Assembly: GCA_035606355.1 (NCBI GenBank)
Contig: DATNFO010000007.1
Coordinates: 62,001-126,000, forward strand
DNA length: 64,000 nt
DNA from: Sulfopaludibacter sp035606355
Lineage (GTDB): Bacteria; Acidobacteriota; Terriglobia; Bryobacterales; Bryobacteraceae
Direction: 5' to 3'
This document shows, piece by piece, positions 23,041-31,803 of this stretch. The notes under the pieces are model-generated. The model was not told the origin of the DNA and ran no database searches. It saw nothing but the letters and a program-made list of their open reading frames with translations. Made by a program: the position numbers and the translations under genes. The stretch's first letter is position 1. Each line of letters starts with the position of its first letter.

Positions 23041-24108
23041 ATGATCTCCACAGCCCGGCGGGTGGCTTTCGATTGTTTGCGGCGGGTTTTAGCTGGCGGG
23101 TACGCCTCCGATCTGCTTTTGGAACTCACCGCCGGCATCGATTCTCGCGACGCGGGGCTGGCTTCGGAGATCGTGTTCGGCGTGCTTCGCTTCCGCGGGC
23201 AACTCGATTTTCTGATGGCGCACTACTCCGGCAAATCGGGCAAGCTCGATTCGGAAGTGCGCATCGCTCTGTGGATGGGCATCTACCAGCTTCGCTATCT
23301 GGAGCGCGTGCCTGCCCATGCGGCCGTTGGCGAGAGTGTCGCTCTGGTGCGCAAGGCGCGGAAGACTTCGGCCGCGGGATTTGTCAATGCTGTCCTGCGG
23401 AAAGTTGATCGCGAGCCGGTGGAGTGGCCTTTTCGCGAGGTGGCGCTCTCTTGTCCGGAGTGGATTCTCGCACGATGGGAGGAGCAGTTCGGCCATGAGA
23501 CGGCGGAGGACATCGCGCGGGCGGCGCTGGTTGCACCGGAGCGGTACGTCAGCGAATCGACAGGCCGGGTTCAGGATATCGGGGCGCAATCGATCGTGCC
23601 GCTGCTGGATCTGCAGAGCGGGCAAACCTTCCTTGACCTCTGTGCCGCGCCGGGCAATAAAACGGCCCAGGCGATTGCGTCGGCGTCGGGTGTGCGGGCG
23701 ATCGCGTGCGACGTGCATCATCACCGGCTTGCGCAATTGAAGGAACTCGGCGTGCCGCTGGTGGTGCTGAATGGCGCCGATTCGACGCTGCCGTTCGGGC
23801 AGAAGTTCGATCGCATTCTCGTGGACGCTCCGTGCTCAGGGACAGGCACGCTGGCGCGCAATCCGGAGATCAAGTGGAAGCTGCGTCCAGAGGATTTCCC
23901 CGATCTCGCACGGCGCCAGCGGGGTCTGCTGCGCAATGCGCTTGCGGCGCTGGCGCCCGGCGGCACGCTGGTCTACTCCACGTGCTCCCTGGAGCGCGAA
24001 GAGAACGAGGACATTGCCGCCGGCGAGCACGTCATCGAAGAGTTGCGGCGGATTCCGGGACGCGAGCCCGGGGATGGTTTCTATGCCGCTGTGATAAAAT
24101 CAATTTAG
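23041..24108 (+). CDS. rsmB: 16S rRNA (cytosine-967-C5)-methyltransferase
   Basis: A 355-aa enzyme that uses S-adenosylmethionine to methylate C967 of 16S rRNA. The N-terminal ~130 residues are the NusB-like domain (STARRVAFDCLRRVLAGGYA, LASEIVFGVLRFRGQLDFLM, ALWMGIYQLRYLERVPAHAA, GESVALVRKA). The C-terminal Rossmann domain has QTFLDLCAAPGNKTAQAIAS (motif I), DRILVDAPCSGTGTLARNPE with the motif IV Cys and LVYSTCSLEREENE with the motif VI catalytic Cys. At 355 aa it is shorter than the E. coli protein (429). It is followed by rpe after seven bases and may be co-transcribed. A TAGACT box lies 14 bases before the start. Confidence 0.9.
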   Translation: MISTARRVAFDCLRRVLAGGYASDLLLELTAGIDSRDAGLASEIVFGVLRFRGQLDFLMAHYSGKSGKLDSEVRIALWMGIYQLRYLERVPAHAAVGESVALVRKARKTSAAGFVNAVLRKVDREPVEWPFREVALSCPEWILARWEEQFGHETAEDIARAALVAPERYVSESTGRVQDIGAQSIVPLLDLQSGQTFLDLCAAPGNKTAQAIASASGVRAIACDVHHHRLAQLKELGVPLVVLNGADSTLPFGQKFDRILVDAPCSGTGTLARNPEIKWKLRPEDFPDLARRQRGLLRNALAALAPGGTLVYSTCSLEREENEDIAAGEHVIEELRRIPGREPGDGFYAAVIKSI

Positions 24109-24115
24109 CCCGCAA

Positions 24116-24790
24116 ATGATTGAAATTGTTCCCTCAATACTGTCGGCGGATTTTGCTCGCCTGGCAGAGGAGATCGCCCGCGTGGAGCGGGGCGGCGCGA
24201 AGATGCTGCACCTGGACGTGATGGACGGGCACTTCGTCCCCAACCTGACGATCGGTCCGCCCGTGGTGGAGAGCATCCGCAAAGCGACGCGCTCGCATCT
24301 GGATGTGCACCTCATGATCGAGAACCCGGACCGGTATGCGGCGGATTTCGTGCGCGCCGGAGCGAATTCGGTGTCGGTGCACTATGAGGCGGCGCGGCAT
24401 CTGGACGGCACGCTGGGCGTCATTCGCAACGCGGGCGCGATGGCCGGCGTGGTGCTGAATCCGGCGACTCCGGTGTCCGTTTTGGAAGACGTTCTCGAAG
24501 TGGCGGACTACGTGCTTTTGATGAGCGTGAATCCAGGCTTTGGGGGCCAGCAGCTCATTCCTTACGTGCTGCAGAAAGTTCGTAAGCTGGAGAGAATGCG
24601 GCGGGAAAAGAAGTTACGGCTGCCGATCGAAATTGACGGCGGCGTGCACATGAATAATCTGGCCGAGGTGGTGAGGGCCGGGTGTGATTGGATCGTCACA
24701 GGGTCGGCCATCTTTCACAGTGCCGATGCCGAGGCTACGGTGCGCGAGATGCGCTCGGTGGCCGCGGGTGCGACCGCCATTCAGATTTAA
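24116..24790 (+). CDS. rpe: Ribulose-phosphate 3-epimerase
   Basis: A 224-aa cytoplasmic (beta/alpha)8 enzyme interconverting ribulose-5-phosphate and xylulose-5-phosphate in the pentose phosphate pathway. Motifs in order: VPSILSADFARLAEEI (Ser/Asp), MLHLDVMDGHFVPNLTIGP (metal His/Asp), LDVHLMIENPDRY, VHYEAARHLD, LNPATPVSVLEDVLEVADYV, LLMSVNPGFGGQQLIPYVLQ, and IEIDGGVHMNN with the second metal Asp, then VTGSAIF for phosphate binding. The length is normal. It follows rsmB with a seven-base gap. Confidence 0.95.
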   Translation: MIEIVPSILSADFARLAEEIARVERGGAKMLHLDVMDGHFVPNLTIGPPVVESIRKATRSHLDVHLMIENPDRYAADFVRAGANSVSVHYEAARHLDGTLGVIRNAGAMAGVVLNPATPVSVLEDVLEVADYVLLMSVNPGFGGQQLIPYVLQKVRKLERMRREKKLRLPIEIDGGVHMNNLAEVVRAGCDWIVTGSAIFHSADAEATVREMRSVAAGATAIQI

Positions 24791-24826
24791 CGGGGCCCTT
24801 CAGTGGGTGGAGTTTGAGTTTTTAAT

Positions 24827-26284
24827 ATGGTTCGAAACGCCATTCGTTATTCCGCGTTATTGGGAGCTGTCGCGGCGCTTCTGTTTTCCACGGCGTGCCG
24901 CAAGCACAAGTACGAAAATCCCATCACCAAAGACACGCAGCAGCCGGACAAGGTTTTGTTCGATACCGCCATCGACGATATCGAGCACGGCAGGTATGAG
25001 CGCGCGCGGCTGACGCTGCAGACGCTGATGAACACCTACGACACCAGCGAGTACCTGGCGAAGGCCAAACTGGCGGTGGCTGATAGTTGGTATCGCGAAG
25101 GCGGAGCGCACGGCCTGGCGCAAGCCGAAGCCGAGTACAAGGATTTCATCCTCTTCTACCACAACATGGAAGAAGCGGCCGAGGCGCAGGCGAAGATCTG
25201 CAAGATGCAGTATCAGCAGATGGACAAGGCCGATCGCGACCCCATTCACGCCTATCGCGCACAGGAAGAATGCAAGACGCTGCTTACGGATTTTCCGAAC
25301 AGCAAGTTCGCGCCCGACGCCCAGCAGTATCTTCGCAACGTGCAGGAAGTTCTGGCGGAGGAAGAGTTCAAGGTCGGCACGTGGTATCAGCACAAGGGCA
25401 GTTTCCCGGCGTCGGCGAACCGTTTCCAAGGCCTCACCGATCAGTACCCGCTCTACAGCAGGGGCGCCGATGCGTTGTGGTCGGAGGCCGAGAGCTATCA
25501 GCACATGGGCGACAACTTCGAACCGCAGCAGGCGGCGGCGTACACCAAGATTGTTCGCGATTTTCCGCTGAGCTCGCATGCCGATGACGCAAAGGCGAAG
25601 CTGGAGGCGATGAAACGTCCGGTGCCGGCGGCGGACCCGGCGGCGTATGCGCGCGAGAAGTATGAAATGGACAACCGCAGCAAGCGAAGCTTGATCAGCA
25701 AGGCATGGGGTCCGTTCGCTTCGCATCCGGATACGACGCAGGCTGCGAAATCCGGGACTCCCACTATGGCGGCGTTCAAGCCCGGGATTCCGTACAGCGT
25801 TCCGCAAAGCGCGGCTCCTGCCGCTCCCAACGGCGGCACGGGAACGAATGTCAGCACCGGCTCTGATGTGACGGTTTCGACGGTCAACAACACGACGCTG
25901 CTCGATAGCGCTCCGGATGCTCGCGCGAACGGCGCACCGGCGGCCGGGGGCACTGCGCCGCAGACGAATCCGGCAACTCCCGCGGCCGTTCCGGCGAAGG
26001 GCGGCACTGGCAATCCCGTGGAGGCGGCGGGCACTAATCCTGCGGCGACCAATCCCGCGGACGCTGCAATGAAGCCTCTGCCGCAGAATCACACCGGCAA
26101 CGCAAAGCCGCTCACACTGAAGCAGCAGCAGAGGTTGATGCTGAAGCAGCAGGAGCAGGCGAAGAAGATGCAGGCGGCGCAGAAGAAGGCGGCGGAGGAG
26201 CAGGCGAAGAAAGACGCCAAGAAAAAGAAGAAAGATGGCTCCGACCAGACACCCACCGCTCCGGCGGCTCCAGGCAAGCAATGA
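24827..26284 (+). CDS. BamD-like outer-membrane assembly lipoprotein with long C-terminal tail
   Basis: A 485-aa protein with a lipoprotein signal (GAVAALLFSTAC, lipid Cys about 24). Residues about 40-265 contain TPR-like repeats of the BamD/YfiO type: KVLFDTAIDDIEHGRYERAR, LAQAEAEYKDFILFYHNMEE, CKTLLTDFPNSKFAPDAQQY, SANRFQGLTDQYPLYSRGAD and AAAYTKIVRDFPLSSHADDA. The next ~160 residues are a low-complexity Ala/Pro/Gly/Asn-rich linker, and the end is a Gln/Lys-rich coiled segment (LKQQQRLMLKQQEQAKKMQA) finishing in KKDAKKKKKDGS. BamD works in the Bam complex folding outer-membrane proteins; the tail is additional to the usual ~250 aa. The ATGA overlap with the next gene couples it to a response regulator. 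Confidence 0.75.
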   Translation: MVRNAIRYSALLGAVAALLFSTACRKHKYENPITKDTQQPDKVLFDTAIDDIEHGRYERARLTLQTLMNTYDTSEYLAKAKLAVADSWYREGGAHGLAQAEAEYKDFILFYHNMEEAAEAQAKICKMQYQQMDKADRDPIHAYRAQEECKTLLTDFPNSKFAPDAQQYLRNVQEVLAEEEFKVGTWYQHKGSFPASANRFQGLTDQYPLYSRGADALWSEAESYQHMGDNFEPQQAAAYTKIVRDFPLSSHADDAKAKLEAMKRPVPAADPAAYAREKYEMDNRSKRSLISKAWGPFASHPDTTQAAKSGTPTMAAFKPGIPYSVPQSAAPAAPNGGTGTNVSTGSDVTVSTVNNTTLLDSAPDARANGAPAAGGTAPQTNPATPAAVPAKGGTGNPVEAAGTNPAATNPADAAMKPLPQNHTGNAKPLTLKQQQRLMLKQQEQAKKMQAAQKKAAEEQAKKDAKKKKKDGSDQTPTAPAAPGKQ

Positions 26285-27045
26285 GCCGCGTTCTGCTGGT
26301 GGACGATAGTCCACACGCACAGCGCATGGGCGAGCGCATCCTCAGCGAGGATGGCTATGAAGTGGTTACGGTGAGCAATGCCGATTCGGCGTTGATCCGG
26401 CTGGCCGACGTAGACCCCGACGTGGTGATCGCCGACACCGTGATGCCGGGGCGAACAGGTTACGAGATTTGCCAGTATCTCAAGATGAGTCCGAATCACG
26501 TGCACGTTCGCGTGATCCTGACGGCTGGGGTGCTGGAGGCTTTCGACGCGGATCAGGCCAGGCGCGTGGAAGCCGATGCCACGTTGAAGAAGCCGTTCGA
26601 AGCCACCGCGCTGTTAGCTGCTGTGAAGCCGCTGGCGGAAGCTGCGGTGAAGAGCCGCGCGACTCGCGGCGAAGCGCCGGGGGCAGGGAAGGCGGAAGCG
26701 CCTGCGCAGGCGGCGGCTCCGTTTCTCGCGGTGGTGGATTCCGAACAGGTGCGTGCCGCGGTGACGGTGGCGCTGGATGCGAGCATGGCGGCGATGGTGG
26801 ATGAGATCTCGCGGCGCGTGCTGGCTGCCCTGCAGGCGCGCAAACCCGAACCGCCGCCCGTTGTGGAAGCGGCGTCGGCGCCTGTTGCGGAATTGCCGAA
26901 ACCCGCGCCTCCGCTGCCGGCCGCGCCCACCGACGCAGCGCGCGTTTCCACGGTCCGCAGAGTGAGTCCGCTGCGTCTGCGCACGGGGGCGGTATTGGGC
27001 ATCGAGATCAATAGGCCGCTGAAAGAGGATAATGAGTCTGAATAG
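26281..27045 (+). CDS. Response regulator receiver protein with low-complexity C-terminus
   Basis: A 254-aa protein. Residues 1-120 are a receiver domain: VLLVDDSPHAQRMGERIL (acidic pair D8-D9), VVIADTVMPGRTGYEICQYL (phospho-acceptor D52), ILTAGVLEAFD and TLKKPFEATALLAAVKPL (Lys103/104). The rest is Ala/Pro/Glu-rich with one amphipathic helix (VRAAVTVALDASMAAMVDEI) and no DNA-binding domain, ending LGIEINRPLKEDNE. A receiver with no output domain suggests a protein-protein signalling role. Its ATG overlaps the stop of the BamD-like gene by four bases, and the YajQ gene follows after five bases. Confidence 0.8.
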   Translation: MSRVLLVDDSPHAQRMGERILSEDGYEVVTVSNADSALIRLADVDPDVVIADTVMPGRTGYEICQYLKMSPNHVHVRVILTAGVLEAFDADQARRVEADATLKKPFEATALLAAVKPLAEAAVKSRATRGEAPGAGKAEAPAQAAAPFLAVVDSEQVRAAVTVALDASMAAMVDEISRRVLAALQARKPEPPPVVEAASAPVAELPKPAPPLPAAPTDAARVSTVRRVSPLRLRTGAVLGIEINRPLKEDNESE

Positions 27046-27050
27046 CGACT

Positions 27051-27551
27051 ATGCCCGATAACAGTTTTGACGTAGTATCCAAGATCGAGATGCCGGAAGT
27101 AGTGAACGCCGTCCAGCAGGCGATGAAGGAGATTCTGCAGCGCTACGATCTGAAGGACTCGAAAAGCAATATCGAGTTGAATGAGAAGGACAAGAAGATT
27201 GTCCTGACGAGCTCTGACGAATTCAAGCTCAAGGCCATCACGGAGATTCTGCAATCGAAGCTCGTGAAGCGGCAAGTTCCGTTGAAGGGCTTGCAGTACG
27301 GCGAAATTCACTCGGCCGCCGGCTCCACGGTGAAGCAGGAGATCACGCTGCAATCCGGCATATCCACGGAGAAGGCGCGAGACATTGTGAAACTGGTGAA
27401 GGACAGCAAGCTGAAGGTGCAGGCGTCCATTCAGGGCGATTTCGTGCGCATTGCGGGTAAGGATCGCGATACGCTGCAAAGCGTGATTAAGCTGCTGCGC
27501 GATCACGATTTCGGAATCGACATGCAGTTCACGAATTATCGTTCGAACTGA
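27051..27551 (+). CDS. YajQ-family (DUF520) nucleotide-binding protein
   Basis: A 166-aa protein with the YajQ pattern: MPDNSFDVVSKIEMPEVVNA, VQQAMKEILQRYDLKDSKSN, IELNEKDKKIVLTSSDEFKL, VKRQVPLKGLQYGEIHSAAG, KQEITLQSGISTEKARDIVK and IRIAGKDRDTLQSVIKLLRD-type ends. The family folds into two ferredoxin-like halves and binds nucleotides; some members bind cyclic di-GMP and act with transcription factors. The length matches the family (about 160-165). It lies five bases after the response regulator and probably belongs to the same operon. Downstream is the tandem repeat element. Confidence 0.9.
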   Translation: MPDNSFDVVSKIEMPEVVNAVQQAMKEILQRYDLKDSKSNIELNEKDKKIVLTSSDEFKLKAITEILQSKLVKRQVPLKGLQYGEIHSAAGSTVKQEITLQSGISTEKARDIVKLVKDSKLKVQASIQGDFVRIAGKDRDTLQSVIKLLRDHDFGIDMQFTNYRSN

Positions 27552-27569
27552 GCATGGCGCGTCACTTTT

Positions 27570-27789
27570 TGCCGTGTTTAACCCGCACTCGCATCCCGGG
27601 CACCTTTTACCACCCCCTTACGGGGTTGTGAAGAAATATCAAATTGCTTATGCCGCGTTTTAAACCGCACTCGCATCCCGGGCACCTTTTACCGCTCCCT
27701 TACGGGGTTGTGAAAAAATACCGAATTGTTTTATGCCGCGTTTAAACCGCACTCACATCCCCGGCACCTTTTACCGCTCCCTAACGGTC
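27570..27789. repeat. Tandem repeat, about 81-83 bp per unit
   Basis: Two complete units (27570-27650 and 27651-27733) and a partial third (27734 on) share the order TGCCG-GTTT-AAACCGCACT, CATCCCGGGCACCTTTTACC and CTTACGGGGTTGTGAA. The third unit runs into the long inverted repeat. Nothing here encodes protein. The 347 bases between 27552 and 27898 hold only these repeats. Confidence 0.7.
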
Positions 27790-27852
27790 ACGGCTCCGTA
27801 TCTGCTTGATGCTGCTAACGGAGCCGCGACCGTGAGGGAGCGGTAAAAGGTG
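27765..27852. repeat. Long inverted repeat (35-bp arms) of a dispersed hairpin element
   Basis: Arms 27765-27799 and 27818-27852 are reverse complements with two mismatches around an 18-base loop; the arms run from CACCTTTTACCGCTCCC to CGGCTCCGT. The same element, including downstream bases GTGTATCGAAAAGGCG, recurs near 45853-45950 with a shorter (25-bp) stem. This is a REP/MITE-like dispersed element; it could also stop transcription after the YajQ gene. Confidence 0.75.
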
Positions 27853-27898
27853 TATCGAAAAGGCGAATGAAGCGCGACGAGAACAGCAGGCCTAAATA

Positions 27899-28519
27899 GT
27901 GCCACGGCGAATTGAATCCCACACACTTCCCGGTCCCGTAGGCGCTTTAGAGGCGCTATTGGAAGTGCCCGAGGAGCAGCCTCGCCTCGCCGCGCTCGTC
28001 TGTCATCCGCATCCGCTGTACGGCGGCACAATGCACAACAAGGTAGTCTATCGTTTGGCGCGCGCGTTGCGGACCCGAGGCGCTGTCGTGCTGCGCTTCA
28101 ACTTCCGTGGCGTGGGTCGCAGCGAAGGCGCGCACGGCAATCTCACCGGGGAGATCGAAGACGCGCGGCATGCCTTGGAATGGCTGCGCGGAAGGTATCC
28201 GGGTCTCCCCTATGCCCTCGCCGGTTTTTCGTTCGGGGCACGCGCGGTATCTCACCTTGCTTGTGAAATTGGCGACGCGGAGTTTCTGCTCGCAGCCGGT
28301 TTCGCCACCCGCCTCGGTCCGGTCGATTATCTCGCCGCGTGCAGTGTGCCGAAGATCTTCATACAGAGCACGCACGACGAGTTCGCTCCGCGCGATGCCT
28401 TTGAGCGTATGTACGCAAGGATCGGCGAGCCGAAGCGGCTGGTGTGGGTCGAAGCCGCGGACCACTTCTTTGCCGGCGCCCTCGACGAGTTTGAGGAGCA
28501 AGTCCGCCTCGCCGTGTAA
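27899..28519 (+). CDS. Alpha/beta hydrolase
   Basis: A 206-aa protein with a GTG start (27899). It follows the small, lid-less alpha/beta hydrolase pattern: LAALVCHPHPLYGGTMHNKV (His-Gly-type oxyanion region), VVLRFNFRGVGRSEGAHGNL, the nucleophile elbow ALAGFSFGARAVSHLACEIG (Ser in GFSFG), then KIFIQSTHDEFAPRDAFERM (Asp) and WVEAADHFFAGALDEFEEQV (His). The catalytic triad is thus intact. Family members are esterases or acyl hydrolases, often annotated as dienelactone-hydrolase-like or 'OsmC-linked' hydrolases; the substrate is not known. No Shine-Dalgarno sequence is clear. It is followed after 50 bp by tdk. Confidence 0.8.
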   Translation: MPRRIESHTLPGPVGALEALLEVPEEQPRLAALVCHPHPLYGGTMHNKVVYRLARALRTRGAVVLRFNFRGVGRSEGAHGNLTGEIEDARHALEWLRGRYPGLPYALAGFSFGARAVSHLACEIGDAEFLLAAGFATRLGPVDYLAACSVPKIFIQSTHDEFAPRDAFERMYARIGEPKRLVWVEAADHFFAGALDEFEEQVRLAV

Positions 28520-28569
28520 CGTGCGTCTATTGCGGCGCTGCGCTCCGTATGCCATCCTGAACACTTCGT

Positions 28570-29178
28570 ATGGACATCATCACCGGGAATGTCGGTTGGA
28601 TCGAAGTCATCTGCGGGCCCATGTTTTCGGGCAAGAGCGAGGAACTCATCCGGCGGCTACGTCGCGCCATGATCGCTCGCAAGCGCGTGGAGGTGTTTAA
28701 GCCGGCGATCGACGACCGCTACTCCGCCGATGAAATCGTTTCCCACGGCGACCTGCGCATGCAGTCTCAGGTGGTCAAAGACGCGAGTGAGATCGTGGAC
28801 CGTATCGACTGGCGCAGCGAGGTGGTGGGCATCGATGAATCCAACTTCATGGGATCGATGCTGGTCGATGTGGCGCAGCGGCTTGCCGACAGCGGCAAGC
28901 AGGTGATCATCGCGGGACTGGATACGGACTACCTCGGGCGCCCGTTTGCGCCCATGCCGGACCTGCTGGCGCATGCCGAAAGCATCACTAAAACGCTGGC
29001 GATTTGCGTGCGCTGCGGCAATCCGGCGAAGCACACGCAGCGCCTGCGGGGGAGCGAAGAGCTGATCGTGGTGGGGGCGAGCGATATGTACGAGGCGCGC
29101 TGCCGCCGGTGTTTCGAACCCGGCATTCCCAAGCAGCAGGAGATGGATTTCGTGAAGGCCAAGCGGCGCGACGTGTAG
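28570..29178 (+). CDS. tdk: Thymidine kinase
   Basis: A 202-aa type II thymidine kinase, which phosphorylates thymidine with ATP for nucleotide salvage. The P-loop is CGPMFSGKSEELIRRLRR (residues 16-23 core), the Walker B-like strand is VVGIDESNFM, the lasso/substrate region DTDYLGRPFAPMPDLLAHAE, and two zinc-binding pairs are CVRCG and CRRC. The last residues QEMDFVKAKRRDV are typical. Length is normal. The gene lies 50 bp downstream of the hydrolase and is a candidate partner in the same transcript. Confidence 0.95.
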   Translation: MDIITGNVGWIEVICGPMFSGKSEELIRRLRRAMIARKRVEVFKPAIDDRYSADEIVSHGDLRMQSQVVKDASEIVDRIDWRSEVVGIDESNFMGSMLVDVAQRLADSGKQVIIAGLDTDYLGRPFAPMPDLLAHAESITKTLAICVRCGNPAKHTQRLRGSEELIVVGASDMYEARCRRCFEPGIPKQQEMDFVKAKRRDV

Positions 29179-29229
29179 GCGCCGGGCGTTTTCAACGCGC
29201 CGCTTGACGATCGGCCCGGAGGCCGGTAT

Positions 29230-30279
29230 TTACGGAACGATCGGCGTCATCAGGAATGCGGTGGGCTGCCCGTTGTGTACTCCGGTCCCGACGATCTGGC
29301 CGAGGCTGTTAATTCCGGAGACACCCGTGATTGTCCAACCGCTGCCGCTAACGGCGTCGAGCGACGTCTGAAGGTCGAACACACCGCTATCCCGCCAGAC
29401 CACGTAATGGGTGCTGGTCACGGTGAAGGTGCCGGGGACCATATATCCACTGGTTCCTACAGCTTGTCCCACGTTGTTGATCGCGAGCCCAACGCCGTAA
29501 TTGTCGCCGGGCAGGAGCGGAAGTTCAGAGGGCGTGTGTGCGGCGTCATTGTGCCACAGCACTGCCCTGTTGCCGAAGGGCGGATGACTCTCGCCCACCG
29601 CCTGCCCGGCATCGTTAACGCCCCATGCGATGCTGGTCCAGTCTCCGGGGAATGGTTCAAGAAGGGTGAGCGTGTGCTTCGTATCGTTGTTCCAGAATGC
29701 GCCCTTCTGGCCGAACAGCGAGTTCTGCACCGAGCCCACCACCTGAACGCTCTCATTGGCGCCGGTGGCAAACTCGCACCGCACATTGCCATCCCCGCCG
29801 GGGTACGGTTGCAGGTCCGTGCGGCGGAAGGTGCCCGGCTTGCTGGCATCTTCCACCCAGATGGACGCGGCCCAATTGTTGCAGCCGCCGAAACCCTTGA
29901 GGGCATTGCCCGCTATTACGCCGCTCCCGTTGATGTGGACGGTGTGAGCGTTGGCTGCGCTAGGGTCGATGTCGATGACAGTTCCGTTGCGATACATCTC
30001 GGCGCGCGGGCGGCCGTCGCCCTTGTCGCCACTGCCCACAGCCACTCCGTGGGAGTTGATGGATTGAGCAATGCTGTACGTCCCGTTCGGCAGCCTGCCC
30101 AGATTGAACGCGGCGCCGTTTATCCAGGCGGTAGCCGTCGCATTGCACTGACCGGTTATGCCTGATTGATCGTTAATCCCTGAGACCGTGCAATTGGCTG
30201 CGCCCTGTTCGCTAATCTTGTACGTCGTTTGAGCTGTCGCAGCTAGCGAAAGCACGCACGCAAAAGCCAGTATCTTCAT
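29230..30279 (-). CDS. Exported HAF-repeat protein
   Basis: A 349-aa secreted protein; the start at 30279 (MKILAFACVLSLAATAQ) has AAGGAG upstream, whereas the longer frame to 30330 adds no signal. It carries several HAF-type repeats in which a short sentence such as INDQSGITGQCNATATAWIN, INSHGVAVGSGD, VNDAGQAVGESHPPFGNRAV, INNVGQAVGTSGYMV and INSLGQIVGTGVHNGQPTAF recurs about every 50 residues. HAF repeats are found in extracellular acidobacterial and myxobacterial proteins and are thought to form a propeller-like structure. No catalytic site is seen. The gene stands alone, divergent from the helicase gene. Confidence 0.8.
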   Translation of the reverse strand: MKILAFACVLSLAATAQTTYKISEQGAANCTVSGINDQSGITGQCNATATAWINGAAFNLGRLPNGTYSIAQSINSHGVAVGSGDKGDGRPRAEMYRNGTVIDIDPSAANAHTVHINGSGVIAGNALKGFGGCNNWAASIWVEDASKPGTFRRTDLQPYPGGDGNVRCEFATGANESVQVVGSVQNSLFGQKGAFWNNDTKHTLTLLEPFPGDWTSIAWGVNDAGQAVGESHPPFGNRAVLWHNDAAHTPSELPLLPGDNYGVGLAINNVGQAVGTSGYMVPGTFTVTSTHYVVWRDSGVFDLQTSLDAVSGSGWTITGVSGINSLGQIVGTGVHNGQPTAFLMTPIVP

Positions 30280-30525
30280 CGTCGTCTCCTTTATCTTCGG
30301 CCGGGAAAGTTGCCGGAACCCGACCTTCAATTGCTGAGACCGCCGTTCAGACGGGCTGGAACAGAAACGATGTGCGCAGGCTGTGAAAGGATTGTAAACG
30401 GCTGGAAAAAACCGGGCGGCAGTGAACTGTGTTGCATCTGCTATACTTAAACCTGAAGTAAATCCGCCATCCCACCTTCCTTACCGGTTGCCGGTTGTCC
30501 GATTCCTTCTCTAGTACAAACTTGA

Positions 30526-31737
30526 ATGAACACTTTTTCTGAATTTCCCCTTACAACACAACTACACAACAACCTTTCCAAACACGGCTTCCAGATTCCG
30601 ACTCCGATTCAAAGCATGACGATTGAACCGGCCATTGCCGGGCGCGACCTGGTCGCCACAGCGCAAACGGGAACGGGCAAAACGCTCGCCTTTGTGCTGC
30701 CGATTTTGCAACTGTTGTCCACGGGCGAGCGGCGCCGCGGTATTCGCGCGCTGATTCTCAGCCCCACGCGCGAACTCGCGCTACAGATCAATGAAACTCT
30801 CGTAAAGATGTCCAAGGGCACCGGCCAAAGCGCCGCGGTGGCTGTCGGCGGGCTGAGTGAACGCTCGCAGTTGAACGCCATCCGCAACGGCGCCACGATT
30901 CTGGTGGCGACGCCGGGCCGCTTGTACGATTATCTCAGCCGCAATCTGGTGGATCTGAGTCACGTACAGATGTTCGTGCTCGACGAAGCCGACCGCATGC
31001 TCGACATGGGATTCCTGCCGACGATCAAACGGATCACAGCGGCGCTTCCCGCGGAACGGCAGACCCTGTTCTTTTCGGCAACCATCGAGGCCAGCGTAAA
31101 GCAGCTTGTGGATTCGCAAGTTCGCAACGCGGTCCGTGTGGAACTCGGTTCCATCTCCAAACCCAGCGAACAGGTGGATCTGCGCTACGTGGAAGTGGAG
31201 CAGGACGGCAAGCTCGCCGTGCTCAAGGGTCTTCTCAATGACCATGAAGGCAGCACGCTGGTGTTCGCGCGGACGAAGCGCGGCGCTGACCGGCTTGCGA
31301 AGCGTCTCTCCGAAGAGGGCGTGAAAACCGCCGCGATTCACGGCGACCGTAGCCAGAATCAACGGATTCAGGCGCTGCAGGGTTTCCAGCGCGGCTACTA
31401 TCGTGTGCTGGTGGCGACGGACGTCGCGGCCCGCGGCATCCACGTGGACAATGTAGCGCACGTGGTGAATTACGATCTTCCGGGTGCTCCGGAGGACTTC
31501 ATTCATCGGGTGGGCCGCACCGGGCGAGCAGGCGCTCGCGGAATGGCGACTACGCTCGGCACGCGCTCGGAGCGCAGCGACGTCGCCAATATCGAGCGCA
31601 AGCTCTCCATTCAGTTGCTCGAGCCGGGGCAGCGCCCCGCGGCGGTGCTGCGCATGCCGTCATCGAACGGCGGTGGGTCTTCGCGCCGGCTGGTGTTCAG
31701 TTCACGCCGTATGCGGCCCGCACGCCGCGCGATTTAG
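30526..31737 (+). CDS. DEAD-box RNA helicase, RhlE-like
   Basis: A 403-aa RNA helicase. Motifs in order: Q motif (FSEFPLTTQLHNNLSKHGFQ then IPTPIQ), I ATAQTGTGKT, Ia SPTRELALQI, Ib TPGRLYDYLS, II VLDEADRMLDMGF, III FFSATIE, then IV VFARTKRGADRLAKRL, V ATDVAARGIHVDNV and VI HRVGRTGRAGARG. The C-terminal extension is short (ending in PSSNGGGSSRRLVFSSRRMR), as in small RhlE-like helicases acting in ribosome assembly or RNA turnover. A TATACT box occurs 79 bases before the ATG (30442-30447), so unlike many neighbours this mRNA may have a leader of about 70 bases, possibly used for cold control; no Shine-Dalgarno sequence is visible. Confidence 0.9.
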   Translation: MNTFSEFPLTTQLHNNLSKHGFQIPTPIQSMTIEPAIAGRDLVATAQTGTGKTLAFVLPILQLLSTGERRRGIRALILSPTRELALQINETLVKMSKGTGQSAAVAVGGLSERSQLNAIRNGATILVATPGRLYDYLSRNLVDLSHVQMFVLDEADRMLDMGFLPTIKRITAALPAERQTLFFSATIEASVKQLVDSQVRNAVRVELGSISKPSEQVDLRYVEVEQDGKLAVLKGLLNDHEGSTLVFARTKRGADRLAKRLSEEGVKTAAIHGDRSQNQRIQALQGFQRGYYRVLVATDVAARGIHVDNVAHVVNYDLPGAPEDFIHRVGRTGRAGARGMATTLGTRSERSDVANIERKLSIQLLEPGQRPAAVLRMPSSNGGGSSRRLVFSSRRMRPARRAI

Positions 31738-31790
31738 TCCCCGAGGTTTCTTAGCGGGTCCAGAACGAGCTCTGCTCGCCTCTACAGCGA

Positions 31791-31796
31791 TACAAT
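31791..31796 (+). promoter_or_regulatory. -10-like box TACAAT, 7 nt before the 31804 start
   Basis: TACAAT ends seven bases before the ATG at 31804, which would put the transcript start at the start codon. A short palindrome (CGAGC-TCT-GCTCG, 31766-31778) lies just upstream. Confidence 0.4.
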
Positions 31797-31803
31797 CTCA
31801 GGC

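Noticed and set aside
24857..26320. Long antisense reading frame (487 aa) opposite the BamD-like gene
   Set aside because: The translation is Arg/Leu/His-rich with no domain and mirrors the codon bias of the BamD-like gene on the other strand, which has a lipoprotein signal and TPR motifs.
27570..27789. Tandem repeats as a CRISPR array
   Set aside because: Units are contiguous with no variable spacers, about 82 bp long, and no cas genes occur in the window.
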